From: Candidatus Kaiserbacteria bacterium CG_4_10_14_0_2_um_filter_50_16
GTDB taxonomy: Bacteria; Patescibacteriota; Minisyncoccia; Phycocordibacterales; Phycocordibacteraceae
NCBI GenBank assembly: GCA_002793115.1
Contig: PFPP01000056.1
Span: forward strand, 1 to 19,634
DNA length: 19,634 nt
Reading direction: 5' to 3'
Each line of letters begins with the position of its first letter. Position 1 is the stretch's first letter. A program made the position numbers and the translations under genes. The notes under the pieces are model-generated. The model was not told where the DNA came from and did not search any database. It saw only the letters and a program-made list of their open reading frames with translations. Below are positions 1 through 6,503 of the stretch, piece by piece.

Positions 1-2
1 CG

Positions 3-48
3 TTACAGATGGGGAGAGTAGCTAACCGCCAGAACCAAGCACTTGAAA
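3..48. repeat. 46-bp direct repeat, copy 1
   Basis: This stretch matches 1292-1337 at 45 of 46 positions, the mismatch being G13 against A1302. The two copies bracket the toxin-antitoxin pair and the prepilin-like pseudogene. Read in one frame it encodes a helix-like string (LQMGRVANRQNQALE), so it may be the 3' end of a gene lying before the window; the alternative reading is an attachment-type or recombination repeat. The homology is seen directly; the origin is inference. Confidence 0.85.
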
Positions 49-50
49 CA

Positions 51-77
51 AAAAACGCTCCTACAAGTGGCGTTTTT
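51..77 (+). terminator. Rho-independent-like terminator
   Basis: The arms AAAAACGC (51-58) and GCGTTTTT (70-77) form an 8-bp stem around an 11-nt loop, and T residues continue to 78. It directly follows repeat copy 1 and precedes the relB-like promoter, so it would end a transcript entering from the left. The stem is A/T-rich, so strength is uncertain. Confidence 0.6.
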
Positions 78-106
78 TGTTATCCACAATGTGTAATGAC
101 ATTGTA

Positions 107-134
107 TTGACATAGAAATAGATAGGTATATACT
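107..134 (+). promoter_or_regulatory. Promoter of the toxin-antitoxin operon
   Basis: A perfect -35 (TTGACA, 107-112) is followed after 16 bp by TATACT (129-134). The relB-like ATG at 142 lies 7 nt after the -10 box, so transcription should begin at or next to the start codon. This is the best -35/-10 pair among the window's leaderless-type promoters. Confidence 0.75.
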
Positions 135-141
135 TGTTCGC

Positions 142-417
142 ATGACTACAACCTTGCAAATTCGCATTGACGCCAAGACCAAAAACGCGGCACAAAAAAC
201 TTTCCGTTCTATGGGGCTTGATATGTCCTCGGGAGTGAAGCTCTATCTCACGCAGGTGATGCACACTAAGTCCATTCCATTTCCAGTGTGGAGTTTTGAC
301 TACCTGCCTAGAGAAAAGAAGTTGCAAATTGTCAAAGAAGCAAAAAAGGCACTCAAATATGGTAAAAGCTACGCGACCATAGAGGAAGCACATCGAGATA
401 TTCTTAGTGAGAAGTAG
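142..417 (+). CDS. RelB/DinJ-family antitoxin
   Basis: This 91-aa protein has the N-terminal signature of the RelB/DinJ antitoxins: TTTLQIRIDAKTKNAAQKTF, then MGLDMSSGVKLYLTQV, the ribbon-helix-helix DNA-binding part at about residues 3-45. The charged C-terminal half (about 60-91) would wrap the toxin. In this family the antitoxin neutralises the partner RNase and represses its own operon. The start is ATG 142, seven nucleotides after a TATACT box and without any ribosome binding site. The toxin gene begins 3 nt after the stop, the usual antitoxin-first order. The 46-bp direct repeats around the module and the neighbouring pseudogene suggest an accessory insertion. Family assignment is by motif recognition. 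Confidence 0.85.
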   Translation: MTTTLQIRIDAKTKNAAQKTFRSMGLDMSSGVKLYLTQVMHTKSIPFPVWSFDYLPREKKLQIVKEAKKALKYGKSYATIEEAHRDILSEK

Positions 418-420
418 CGT

Positions 421-699
421 ATGTATAGAGTTAAACTCTCGCGCCGTTATAAGACTGCTTTTAAGAGACTCTCTCGGCACAAAGATTTTGACCGGAACAT
501 TCTCGAACAAACTGTTCGAATACTTGCTCGTGGAGAAAAGCTAGACCCAAGACAACGCGATCATCAACTGGCGGGAGAATTCAAAAAATATCGTGAATGT
601 CATCTACAACATGACCTGCTACTTATGTATCAGATACACGAGAATGTCCTCGTGCTTCTTCTTGTTAACCTCGGCATGCACGACGACATCTTTCGTTAA
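421..699 (+). CDS. YafQ-family mRNA interferase toxin
   Basis: This 92-aa protein belongs to the RelE superfamily, YafQ branch. YafQ enzymes cleave mRNA in the ribosomal A site. The family's catalytic residues can be placed: His48 in DHQL, His61 and Asp65 in ECHLQHD, and His87 in GMHDDIF, matching the His50/His63/Asp67/His87 pattern of E. coli YafQ. The size is that of the family and nothing looks truncated, so the toxin is probably active. It starts at ATG 421, 3 nt after the antitoxin stop; GAGAAG lies upstream but no proper SD is seen, so translation is probably coupled to the antitoxin. The operon-first antitoxin supplies control. Confidence 0.87.
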   Translation: MYRVKLSRRYKTAFKRLSRHKDFDRNILEQTVRILARGEKLDPRQRDHQLAGEFKKYRECHLQHDLLLMYQIHENVLVLLLVNLGMHDDIFR

Positions 700-720
700 G
701 TTTGTGATATAACCTGTAGC

Positions 721-1232
721 ATGAAAAACTCACATAAGGGTTTTGCACTTCCGTTAATCTTGGCGATTATTGCGCTTTTGCTCGCTGGTGGAGCATATGC
801 GTATCTGCAGAAGAATCAGACAAATCAGCCGGTGTCTGGGAATGTTGCGTCGCAACAAGCAACTTCAACGGCACAGACCTCAGATTCTAAAATAGCTGGA
901 TGGAAGACATATGAAAATCAAAAATATGGATTTCAGATGCAGTACCCCGCGAATCTTGAATTCGATAGTTATGAGTCATCACATTGAGTTTTTACTTTTC
1001 AAGTATCAAAAGCAAAGACGCCAACACAAGTGGAGTGCAATACTGAGTTCAGTTTTAGCGGGTCTGTTTTCGATAAAAAAATAGTTTCAACATCAATTGT
1101 GGTAGACACAGTAAAAAGACAGTACAACGATTCGTTGTGCTTTTCAATCTACAACCATCGGAAATTGATTTAAGCAACGATTACAAAAATACGTATAAGC
1201 AAATCCTTTCAACCTTCAAGTTCAATCCATAA
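721..1232 (+). pseudogene. Prepilin-like PsbP-type surface protein, broken
   Basis: The N-terminus (MKNSHKGFALPLILAIIALLLAGG) looks like a type IV prepilin leader: basic residues, a G|F cleavage-like site, then a hydrophobic helix at about residues 8-27. It is followed by a Ser/Thr/Gln-rich linker and a YENQKYGFQMQYPANLEF segment like the start of PsbP-type domains in CPR proteins. A TGA at 985-987 stops the frame at 88 aa, yet the same frame continues meaningfully (VFTFQVSKAKTP...). After the A-run at 1113-1117 the sense shifts to another frame that ends in a typical tail (YKQILSTFKFNP, stop 1230-1232). One lost A in that run would restore it. Since TGA is a true stop elsewhere, I read this as a decayed gene. 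A TATAAC box (708-713) lies 7 nt before the ATG. Confidence 0.7.
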
Positions 1233-1291
1233 TTTGGTCGTAGGGTCACTCACGGATAATTTCTTGCTAGAAATTCCCGCGAGCCCACTCA

Positions 1292-1337
1292 TTACAGATG
1301 GAGAGAGTAGCTAACCGCCAGAACCAAGCACTTGAAA
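1292..1337. repeat. 46-bp direct repeat, copy 2
   Basis: This is the partner of 3-48 (45/46 identical). It lies just before the promoter of the Cys-motif membrane protein. The 149 bp between the pseudogene stop (1232) and the next start (1382) contain this repeat, the TATACT box and nothing else I can recognise. Confidence 0.85.
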
Positions 1338-1366
1338 AAATCACTCAGACGTAAGACGGACGGTTT

Positions 1367-1375
1367 TGCTATACT
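1367..1375 (+). promoter_or_regulatory. Extended -10 box of the 1382 gene
   Basis: TGC-TATACT (TATACT at 1370-1375) is an extended -10 element 6 nt before ATG 1382. No good -35 is visible. A start of transcription about 6-7 nt after the box would give a leaderless mRNA. Confidence 0.6.
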
Positions 1376-1381
1376 ATCCGC

Positions 1382-2146
1382 ATGTCCTGGGCCGCAAAAA
1401 GGAGATTTATTATTCTACTGATTGTTGGAGCTGTAGTTGTTGTGTTTTTAACAATCGTATCTGTAGCTATTTTTTATAAAACTCCGACATGCACCGACGG
1501 GGCCATAAATCAAGGGGAGACGGGTGTAGACTGTGGCGGTCCGTGCTCATATCTCTGTGCCGCACAAGAGCAACCGCCGACGGTCCTGTTCACGAAGGCA
1601 ATCCAGAATGGCGCAGGGCGCGTGAATGTTGTCGCAGAAGTGGAAAATAAAAACGCCGACGCCGCCGCAAAAAATGTCCACTATCGCATAACGTTGTACG
1701 GGAATGGCCAGTCGCTTATCCAAGAACTGACCGGTACACTTGATCTGCCGCCAGGCACACGTGTGCTAGTACTCGTGCCGAATGTGCCGTCGGGGAAACA
1801 AACAATCGTGAATGCATTCCTTGATATAGATCCATCTTCGCCGCACTGGTTCGTTATGACGACTGATCCGCGCATCATACCGACGGTGCCGAACACGATA
1901 CAAAGCGGCTCCGCAGACACGCCGCGCATCGAGGCAGTGCTCGCGAACGGAAGCGCCTTACCACTTATGAATGTGCGGGCAATCGTTTTTGTGCGCGATG
2001 CGTATAAGAATGTTATCGCCGCATCGGAAACGATACTGCCTCTCATACCCGCGCAAGGCAATGCGACGGCGACGTTCACCTGGAACAGCGCATTCTCTAG
2101 TGTACCCGCTTCGATAGAAGTAATGCCGATTATTCCACTTCCGTGA
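1382..2146 (+). CDS. Membrane-anchored protein with DGxxNQxExGVDCGGPC motif
   Basis: This 254-aa protein has one N-terminal membrane helix (about residues 9-31) followed by CTDGAINQGETGVDCGGPCSYLC (about 37-59). That Cys-rich signature recurs in surface proteins of CPR bacteria and some archaea; its function is not known to me. The rest (about 65-254) is β-rich, with two stretches that read like Ig/FxLYD-type folds (VNVVAEVENKN...NVHYRITLY and IEAVLANGSALPLMNVRAIVFVRD), so a cell-surface domain is likely. The stop overlaps the start of rodA by four bases (GTGA), so the two genes are co-transcribed and probably translationally coupled. This links the protein to cell-wall elongation by context only. 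Confidence 0.8.
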   Translation: MSWAAKRRFIILLIVGAVVVVFLTIVSVAIFYKTPTCTDGAINQGETGVDCGGPCSYLCAAQEQPPTVLFTKAIQNGAGRVNVVAEVENKNADAAAKNVHYRITLYGNGQSLIQELTGTLDLPPGTRVLVLVPNVPSGKQTIVNAFLDIDPSSPHWFVMTTDPRIIPTVPNTIQSGSADTPRIEAVLANGSALPLMNVRAIVFVRDAYKNVIAASETILPLIPAQGNATATFTWNSAFSSVPASIEVMPIIPLP

Positions 2147-3285
2147 ATCTGTTAAAAAGAGCGTCTGGAATTTTTTCCGCCTTAGACGGAGATTGGACGC
2201 TCCTCCTTCCTGCCCTGGTGCTCACGCTTCTTGGTATTCTCACTATAAGTACGTTTGGACAGGGGCCGTCGTCCGTGCTCCGGCAACTTCTCTTGATCGT
2301 CATTGCACTGGGTATTTATTTCAGTATTTCGACGCTTGATGTGCGATTTATCCGCCGAACGGCGGTTGTAATGACGATATATATAATTTCATTCGTACTT
2401 CTTGCGCTTCTTCTCATTTTTACTCATCCAGTGATGGGCGCCCGCGCGTGGTTCTCATTCGGTCAAATCTCTTTCCAGCCGGCGGATCTCGCGAAGCTCG
2501 CCCTCATCACGCTACTCGCCAAATATCTTTCGCGCCGGCATGTCGAGATAGGCGATTTCCGTCACACCATCGTTTCGGGCGCATACGCGCTCACACCTAT
2601 GTTGCTTATTCTTGTCGAGCCGGATATGGGGAATGCCATTATATTCGGCACCATCTGGCTCGGGATGATGCTTGTTTCAGGTATTTCTAAGAAGCATCTC
2701 GCTATACTCGGATGCGTTGGTCTAATTGTTGCTTCAGTATTTTGGTTTGATGGATTGAAACCCTACCAGCGGGCGCGCATCATTTCCTTTGTGAATCCAG
2801 CAAGCGATATTCACGGTTCAGGCTATAACGCCTACCAAGCGAAGATCGCTGTCGGTTCGGGGGAGCTCTTCGGCAAAGGTATTGGATACGGCACGCAGTC
2901 AAAGCTGCGTTTCCTACCCGAGTATCAGACTGATTTTATTTTCGCGGCATTTGCGGAAGAATGGGGTTTCATCGGTGTCATACTTCTCCTCTCGACCTAT
3001 GTACTTCTCTTCGCGCGGCTCGCGCAGATTGCGCGCGCATCGGCGACCAATTTTGACGCGTTCTTCACGCTCGGCGTGCTGATACTCTTTGCCGCACATC
3101 TCGTGATACACGTTAGCATCAATCTCGGGCTCATGCCGGTGACTGGTACGACAATACCGTTTATGAGTTCGGGCGGTTCGCACCTTGTGCTTGAATTCGC
3201 AGCGCTTGGCATCGTCACCTCGCTTGCACGCCACGGCCGCGATGCTTCGCGCGACATAAGCGCGAACGAGTATTTGGGTGGCTAG
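2143..3285 (+). CDS. rodA: RodA-type SEDS peptidoglycan glycosyltransferase
   Basis: This 380-aa polytopic membrane protein of the SEDS family polymerises lipid II into glycan strands, normally with a class B PBP during elongation. Visible landmarks are FQPADLAKLAL (residues 111-121), VEPDMGNAII (158-167), the YQRARIISFVNP loop (208-219), FGKGIGYGTQSKLRFLPEYQTDFIFA (243-268) and GLMPVTGTTIPFMSSGGS (329-346). Asp264 in TDF corresponds to the catalytic Asp262 of E. coli RodA. The GKGIG/FLPE motifs favour RodA over FtsW. The start is GTG at 2143, inside the end of the preceding gene (GTGA overlap). Length is normal for RodA. No MreB, MreC or PBP2 gene is in the window. It converges with the minus-strand glycosyltransferase, only 5 bp away, with no visible terminator. 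Confidence 0.93.
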   Translation: MNLLKRASGIFSALDGDWTLLLPALVLTLLGILTISTFGQGPSSVLRQLLLIVIALGIYFSISTLDVRFIRRTAVVMTIYIISFVLLALLLIFTHPVMGARAWFSFGQISFQPADLAKLALITLLAKYLSRRHVEIGDFRHTIVSGAYALTPMLLILVEPDMGNAIIFGTIWLGMMLVSGISKKHLAILGCVGLIVASVFWFDGLKPYQRARIISFVNPASDIHGSGYNAYQAKIAVGSGELFGKGIGYGTQSKLRFLPEYQTDFIFAAFAEEWGFIGVILLLSTYVLLFARLAQIARASATNFDAFFTLGVLILFAAHLVIHVSINLGLMPVTGTTIPFMSSGGSHLVLEFAALGIVTSLARHGRDASRDISANEYLGG

Positions 3286-3290
3286 GTGAC

Positions 3291-4292
3291 CTATCTGTCG
3301 GCAAGGTAGACGGCAATAGTTTTTTCTATCATGCGCGCAAGCGAAAATTTACTCATATCTTTAGCATCGAGTATTTCACCCACGCCGCCGACGCGATTAG
3401 CAACAATGGGGAGGCTTGCCACCCTTGCCTCAAGAAGCACATAAGGGAAGCCCTCTTTTATTGAAGGCAAGGCGAATACATCAAAACCTCGTAACACTTC
3501 GCTCGCCAGCATAAATCCGAACAACTTTACCCGGCTCCCGAGTCCGTATTCCTCTATTTTTTTCTCCAAATACGAGCGATCCTCGCCCTCACCAACGATA
3601 GCGGCATACATCTTGGGGTTATCTCTTGCCTGCTCGATGAGTGCAATTTGATTTTTGTTTCTCGTCAGTTCTCCGATGGTGCCAGTGATGCGCACACCAT
3701 GAGGGAATGCTTCGCGAATTTTTTCTCCGGAATCGAGCACCGGATGCAGATTAACGCCATTATATATGCGTACAGCTTTGTGTGCGATGAAGGGCATTCG
3801 CTTCGCAATCTTTAAATCGTGGTCGGATATACAGATAACAGTATGTGACAGGAGAGAAGTAACCCACGAACCGAATAGCGCGAATAAACGCCACGCCGTG
3901 TTTCTTTTCTCCATGAAAGGCCACCCATGTGCAGTGAAAATAATTCTAGGAGTGCCAGACAAACAGGCCGCGACTGCGCCCAGTCCGCCCGCCTTAGAGG
4001 AGTTGAGATGAATTATGTCCGGTTTGTATGCGCGGATTGCGCGGTAGAGATGCGCGAGGCCAGTCACATCAGCATTGATCGAAAGGTCACGTTGGACGCT
4101 CTGAAGCGGTATGATGGCGATATCAATCTCCCGAAGTCTTTTTTGTAATTCTCCGGTACCGCCCAGCGCCACTGCAATCTCGAACTGTTCGTGAGGTAGT
4201 TTGGTCACTAAGTCATACACATAGTGCTGAGCGCCACCCCAATTCGATTTTGTTATTATGAATAATATTTTCCTTTTGACAATAGTTTCCAT
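3291..4292 (-). CDS. GT4-family glycosyltransferase, short C-terminal domain
   Basis: This 333-aa GT-B enzyme starts KRKILFIITKSNWGGAQHYVYDL (about residues 6-28), the acceptor-side GGA motif of GT4 enzymes, followed by IIHLNSSKAGGLGA and IFTAHGWPF. The donor-binding C-terminal half has ITGTIGELTRNKNQ, VKLFGF and the E-x7-E motif EGFPYVLLE. Such enzymes transfer a sugar from a nucleotide donor, typically in capsule, LPS-like or glycolipid synthesis. After GGVGEIL the usual GxxGLLVPPxD segment and following helix are missing and the protein goes straight to KFSLARMIEKTIAVY, so about 40 residues appear to be deleted inside the frame. It diverges from the sugar transferase at 4344, which suggests one glycan pathway. 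No SD and no clear -10 is seen before ATG 4292. Confidence 0.87.
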   Translation of the reverse strand: METIVKRKILFIITKSNWGGAQHYVYDLVTKLPHEQFEIAVALGGTGELQKRLREIDIAIIPLQSVQRDLSINADVTGLAHLYRAIRAYKPDIIHLNSSKAGGLGAVAACLSGTPRIIFTAHGWPFMEKRNTAWRLFALFGSWVTSLLSHTVICISDHDLKIAKRMPFIAHKAVRIYNGVNLHPVLDSGEKIREAFPHGVRITGTIGELTRNKNQIALIEQARDNPKMYAAIVGEGEDRSYLEKKIEEYGLGSRVKLFGFMLASEVLRGFDVFALPSIKEGFPYVLLEARVASLPIVANRVGGVGEILDAKDMSKFSLARMIEKTIAVYLADR

Positions 4293-4327
4293 ATTCTATA
4301 GTGCAACTGTACAATATATTTTTGCGT

Positions 4328-4333
4328 TATAGT
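4328..4333 (+). promoter_or_regulatory. -10 box of the sugar transferase gene
   Basis: TATAGT ends 10 nt before ATG 4344, predicting a leader of about 3 nt or less. The 51-bp divergent interval also has to hold the promoter of the minus-strand glycosyltransferase; I see no good -35 for either. Confidence 0.5.
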
Positions 4334-4343
4334 ATCCATACGT

Positions 4344-5681
4344 ATGGCATTCGACCGCCGCGAGACGGCACTTCTGCTTATAGGAGATTTTTTCATGTTG
4401 GCGGCATCTCTCTGGATTGCTCTTCTTCTCCGTAACCTGTCTTTCCCATCCCTTAGTTACTTTGATGCAAACTTCGTGCCATTTTTACCCATATTCTTTC
4501 TTTCGCTGGCAGTGTTCTATATCGCCGGCTTGTATGAAAAACAGACGCGGCCGATTCGGCGCGTCATGGGCCCGCGTATTTTCGGAGCGCAAGCAGCGAC
4601 AGTAGCGATTGCCGCTGTTCTATTCTTTATCCTTCCGCTCTCCATTGCGCCGAAGACCATTCTTGTACTCTATCTAATCGTATCAGTGGCGACCGAGAGC
4701 ATATGGCGTTTTTATCGCATGAAGTATGAAATAAAGTCGAGCGCCCGCATACCAGCGCTCCTGGTTGGTTCTGGTCCCGCCGTCCTCGAACTTTATGACG
4801 AAGTGCGCGAAAACTCGCGATATCTTATCCATTTTGTCCGCCATCTTGAGACGACTGGTCTCTCGAATGGCACTGTGGCGGACGAGATTGTTTCCGCCCC
4901 AAAAGACGGCGTCCGCATTATCGTTCTCGATACATCCGATTCGGTCGTCATACGCGATATGCCGATGCTCTATGATTTCATGACGAACGGCATTCTCTTT
5001 TTAGAATTCGCACCATTGTATGAGGAAATTTTTGATCGGGTGCCGCTTGCGCATTTGCACGCTGGTCAACTTCTCGAGACGTTGCCTAGGCACCGTGCGA
5101 TGTATGATGCCGCTAAGCGTTTATTCGATATTATTCTCGCGGCCGTTGGATCTATTGTCGCCATTCCGTTTATCGGTATCGCGGCGATGTTCCTTTCTCT
5201 GAAAAACGGTTCGCCGTTTATCCGCCATGAGCGCATCGGCAGGAACGGCCGGGTATTTCGTATAGTGAAGTTGCGTTCCATGCTTTTCGACGACCACGGC
5301 GATCCAGAACAGCAGAAAAAGAATCGAGTGACGACACTCGGGCGTTTGCTCCGAAAGACGCGTATCGATGAATTACCGCAGTTATGGAACGTGCTTATTG
5401 GTAACCTTTCTTTCATCGGTCCTCGTCCGGAACTGCCGAAGATCGCGGAAATTTATGAGCGGGAGATTCCACACTACCGCATGCGCCATCTAATTACCCC
5501 CGGCCTTTCCGGCTGGGCGCAGATTAACGATGCCGACGCACCGCGCGGTTCTGCCGATGTTGAGCGAACGCGACGAAAACTGTCGTTCGACCTGTACTAC
5601 CTCAAACATCGTTCCTTCGGGCTCGACCTCGCGATCGCCATCAAAACCATCCGCACCCTTTTATCTTTTTCCGGTACTTGA
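4344..5681 (+). CDS. Polyprenyl-phosphate sugar-1-phosphate transferase
   Basis: This 445-aa protein has the polyisoprenyl-phosphate hexose-1-phosphate transferase layout. The N-terminal half carries about four membrane helices (residues 8-29, 45-63, 80-101, 105-122) and a degenerate nucleotide-binding-like domain (about 135-230). A further membrane helix (about 262-286) leads into the catalytic bacterial sugar transferase domain (258-445). Landmarks are KRLFDI (258-263), FRIVKLRSM (305-313), RIDELPQLWNV with the Asp342-Glu343 pair, FIGPRPE (357-363) and PGLSGWAQI (386-394). The enzyme would load the first sugar phosphate onto undecaprenyl phosphate, starting a capsule or exopolysaccharide repeat. 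Length is as expected for the full-size WbaP-like class. The sugar specificity cannot be read from sequence. The divergent GT4 enzyme is the natural partner. Confidence 0.92.
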   Translation: MAFDRRETALLLIGDFFMLAASLWIALLLRNLSFPSLSYFDANFVPFLPIFFLSLAVFYIAGLYEKQTRPIRRVMGPRIFGAQAATVAIAAVLFFILPLSIAPKTILVLYLIVSVATESIWRFYRMKYEIKSSARIPALLVGSGPAVLELYDEVRENSRYLIHFVRHLETTGLSNGTVADEIVSAPKDGVRIIVLDTSDSVVIRDMPMLYDFMTNGILFLEFAPLYEEIFDRVPLAHLHAGQLLETLPRHRAMYDAAKRLFDIILAAVGSIVAIPFIGIAAMFLSLKNGSPFIRHERIGRNGRVFRIVKLRSMLFDDHGDPEQQKKNRVTTLGRLLRKTRIDELPQLWNVLIGNLSFIGPRPELPKIAEIYEREIPHYRMRHLITPGLSGWAQINDADAPRGSADVERTRRKLSFDLYYLKHRSFGLDLAIAIKTIRTLLSFSGT

Positions 5682-5707
5682 CAAATTAATTAGTCGGGTG
5701 TAAAACG

Positions 5708-5728
5708 CCACGAGGCGTCGCCTCGTGG
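5708..5728. repeat. REP-like palindrome, left copy
   Basis: CCACGAGGCG (5708-5717) and CGCCTCGTGG (5719-5728) are exact reverse complements around one T. The bases 5709-5728 recur unchanged at 6430-6449. The two copies bracket the REP-associated transposase gene, so this is a REP/BIME-type element. A second partial unit follows directly (CCTCGTGGTA then CCTCGCGGTA). It could also act as a terminator between the converging genes at 5681 and 5742. Confidence 0.85.
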
Positions 5729-5741
5729 TACCTCGCGGTAG

Positions 5742-6416
5742 TTAAGGAATGGTAGGATTTTCGAGATAATATGTCCGAGCTTTTTCAATCATTTGTTTAG
5801 CGGGCGATAGGCGTACGACATCAAATATCGTTTCATCAAGAATTGCGCGCAACGGTGATCTCGTACTTCCATAGGCACCAAGACTTGAGTATGGATACTC
5901 AATAAGCTTTTTAATCATAACTTTTGGTCTGTTGATTTTCCCGGTTTTCCATTCTGACTCGTACAGTTCCGCAGGATTGCAATGCAAATAATTGATGAGA
6001 TATTGAAAGTAGCGATCAGTATCTATATGTCGCGATCGAAACGGCTTTACGAACAAATTTCCCATTCGTTCGTAACGCGAGTTGAAATACATAGTGTATG
6101 CAGTGCCGAGCTTTTGCATGAATGTCGTAATCCCGTCTTCAATAATCTCTTTTAACATCAAGTGGAAATGGTTTGGCATGAGACAAAATCCTCCTATTGC
6201 AACTAATATATCCTTTCGCGGGAGAAGTAGAATTTCTTCGAGATCGCATATGCCGAGATCCGCACGATGTAAGGGAGTCTTTGTATTCACAAGATACAAG
6301 TATTCAAGAAAACGGTAATAATCCCGCTTATCTTCAAAGACAATTCGTTTATCAACACCGCGATTATAACAGTGGTACCACTCATCAATCGCGAACTCTG
6401 TTTTCCGCATTGCCAT
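5742..6416 (-). CDS. REP-associated tyrosine transposase (RAYT, Y1/HUH family)
   Basis: This 224-aa protein opens with EWYHCYNRGVDKRIVFEDKRDYYRFLEYL, typical of the Y1_Tnp family related to IS200/IS605 TnpA. MPNHFHLML supplies the HUH metal-binding pair, and LGTAYTMYFNSRYERMGNLFVKPFRS contains the nucleophile tyrosine region and the GxxFxxxFRS signature. HYCNPA-like LHCNPAELYESEW follows. Such enzymes cut single-stranded DNA at REP hairpins. Matching palindromes lie 13 bp past the stop side (5708-5728) and 14 bp upstream of the start (6430-6449). On the minus strand TAAAAT (6428-6423) ends 6 nt before ATG 6416; a second ATG at codon 3 is also possible. No SD. It looks intact. Confidence 0.9.
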   Translation of the reverse strand: MAMRKTEFAIDEWYHCYNRGVDKRIVFEDKRDYYRFLEYLYLVNTKTPLHRADLGICDLEEILLLPRKDILVAIGGFCLMPNHFHLMLKEIIEDGITTFMQKLGTAYTMYFNSRYERMGNLFVKPFRSRHIDTDRYFQYLINYLHCNPAELYESEWKTGKINRPKVMIKKLIEYPYSSLGAYGSTRSPLRAILDETIFDVVRLSPAKQMIEKARTYYLENPTIP

Positions 6417-6429
6417 GTTTGTATTTTAT

Positions 6430-6449
6430 CACGAGGCGTCGCCTCGTGG
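6430..6449. repeat. REP-like palindrome, right copy
   Basis: CACGAGGCG, T, CGCCTCGTG plus G: identical over 20 bases to 5709-5728. It sits directly upstream of the transposase gene's TAAAAT box, so the hairpin abuts that promoter and could let the transposase affect its own expression (inference). Confidence 0.85.
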
Positions 6450-6468
6450 GAATAGTTTATTTACTCAT

Positions 6469-6497
6469 TTCACTTTCTAAAGCGTTTCAGTTATACT
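6469..6497 (+). promoter_or_regulatory. secD promoter
   Basis: TATACT (6492-6497) ends 6 nt before ATG 6504. TTCACT (6469-6474) is a 4-of-6 match to the -35 consensus at a 17-bp spacing. The predicted transcript starts at about the ATG. Confidence 0.6.
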
Positions 6498-6503
6498 CTA
6501 CAC

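Noticed and set aside
985..987. TGA read as glycine or tryptophan (recoded CPR genetic code)
   Set aside because: TGA is the natural stop of several intact genes here (ends at 2146, 7832, 15183), and a second lesion lies downstream in the same gene, so decay is simpler.
5066..5416. Minus-strand frame inside the sugar transferase gene, and similar long frames opposite secD, murD, murC and the ATPase gene
   Set aside because: They lie wholly opposite well-supported genes, lack recognisable domains and arise from the codon bias of the real strand.
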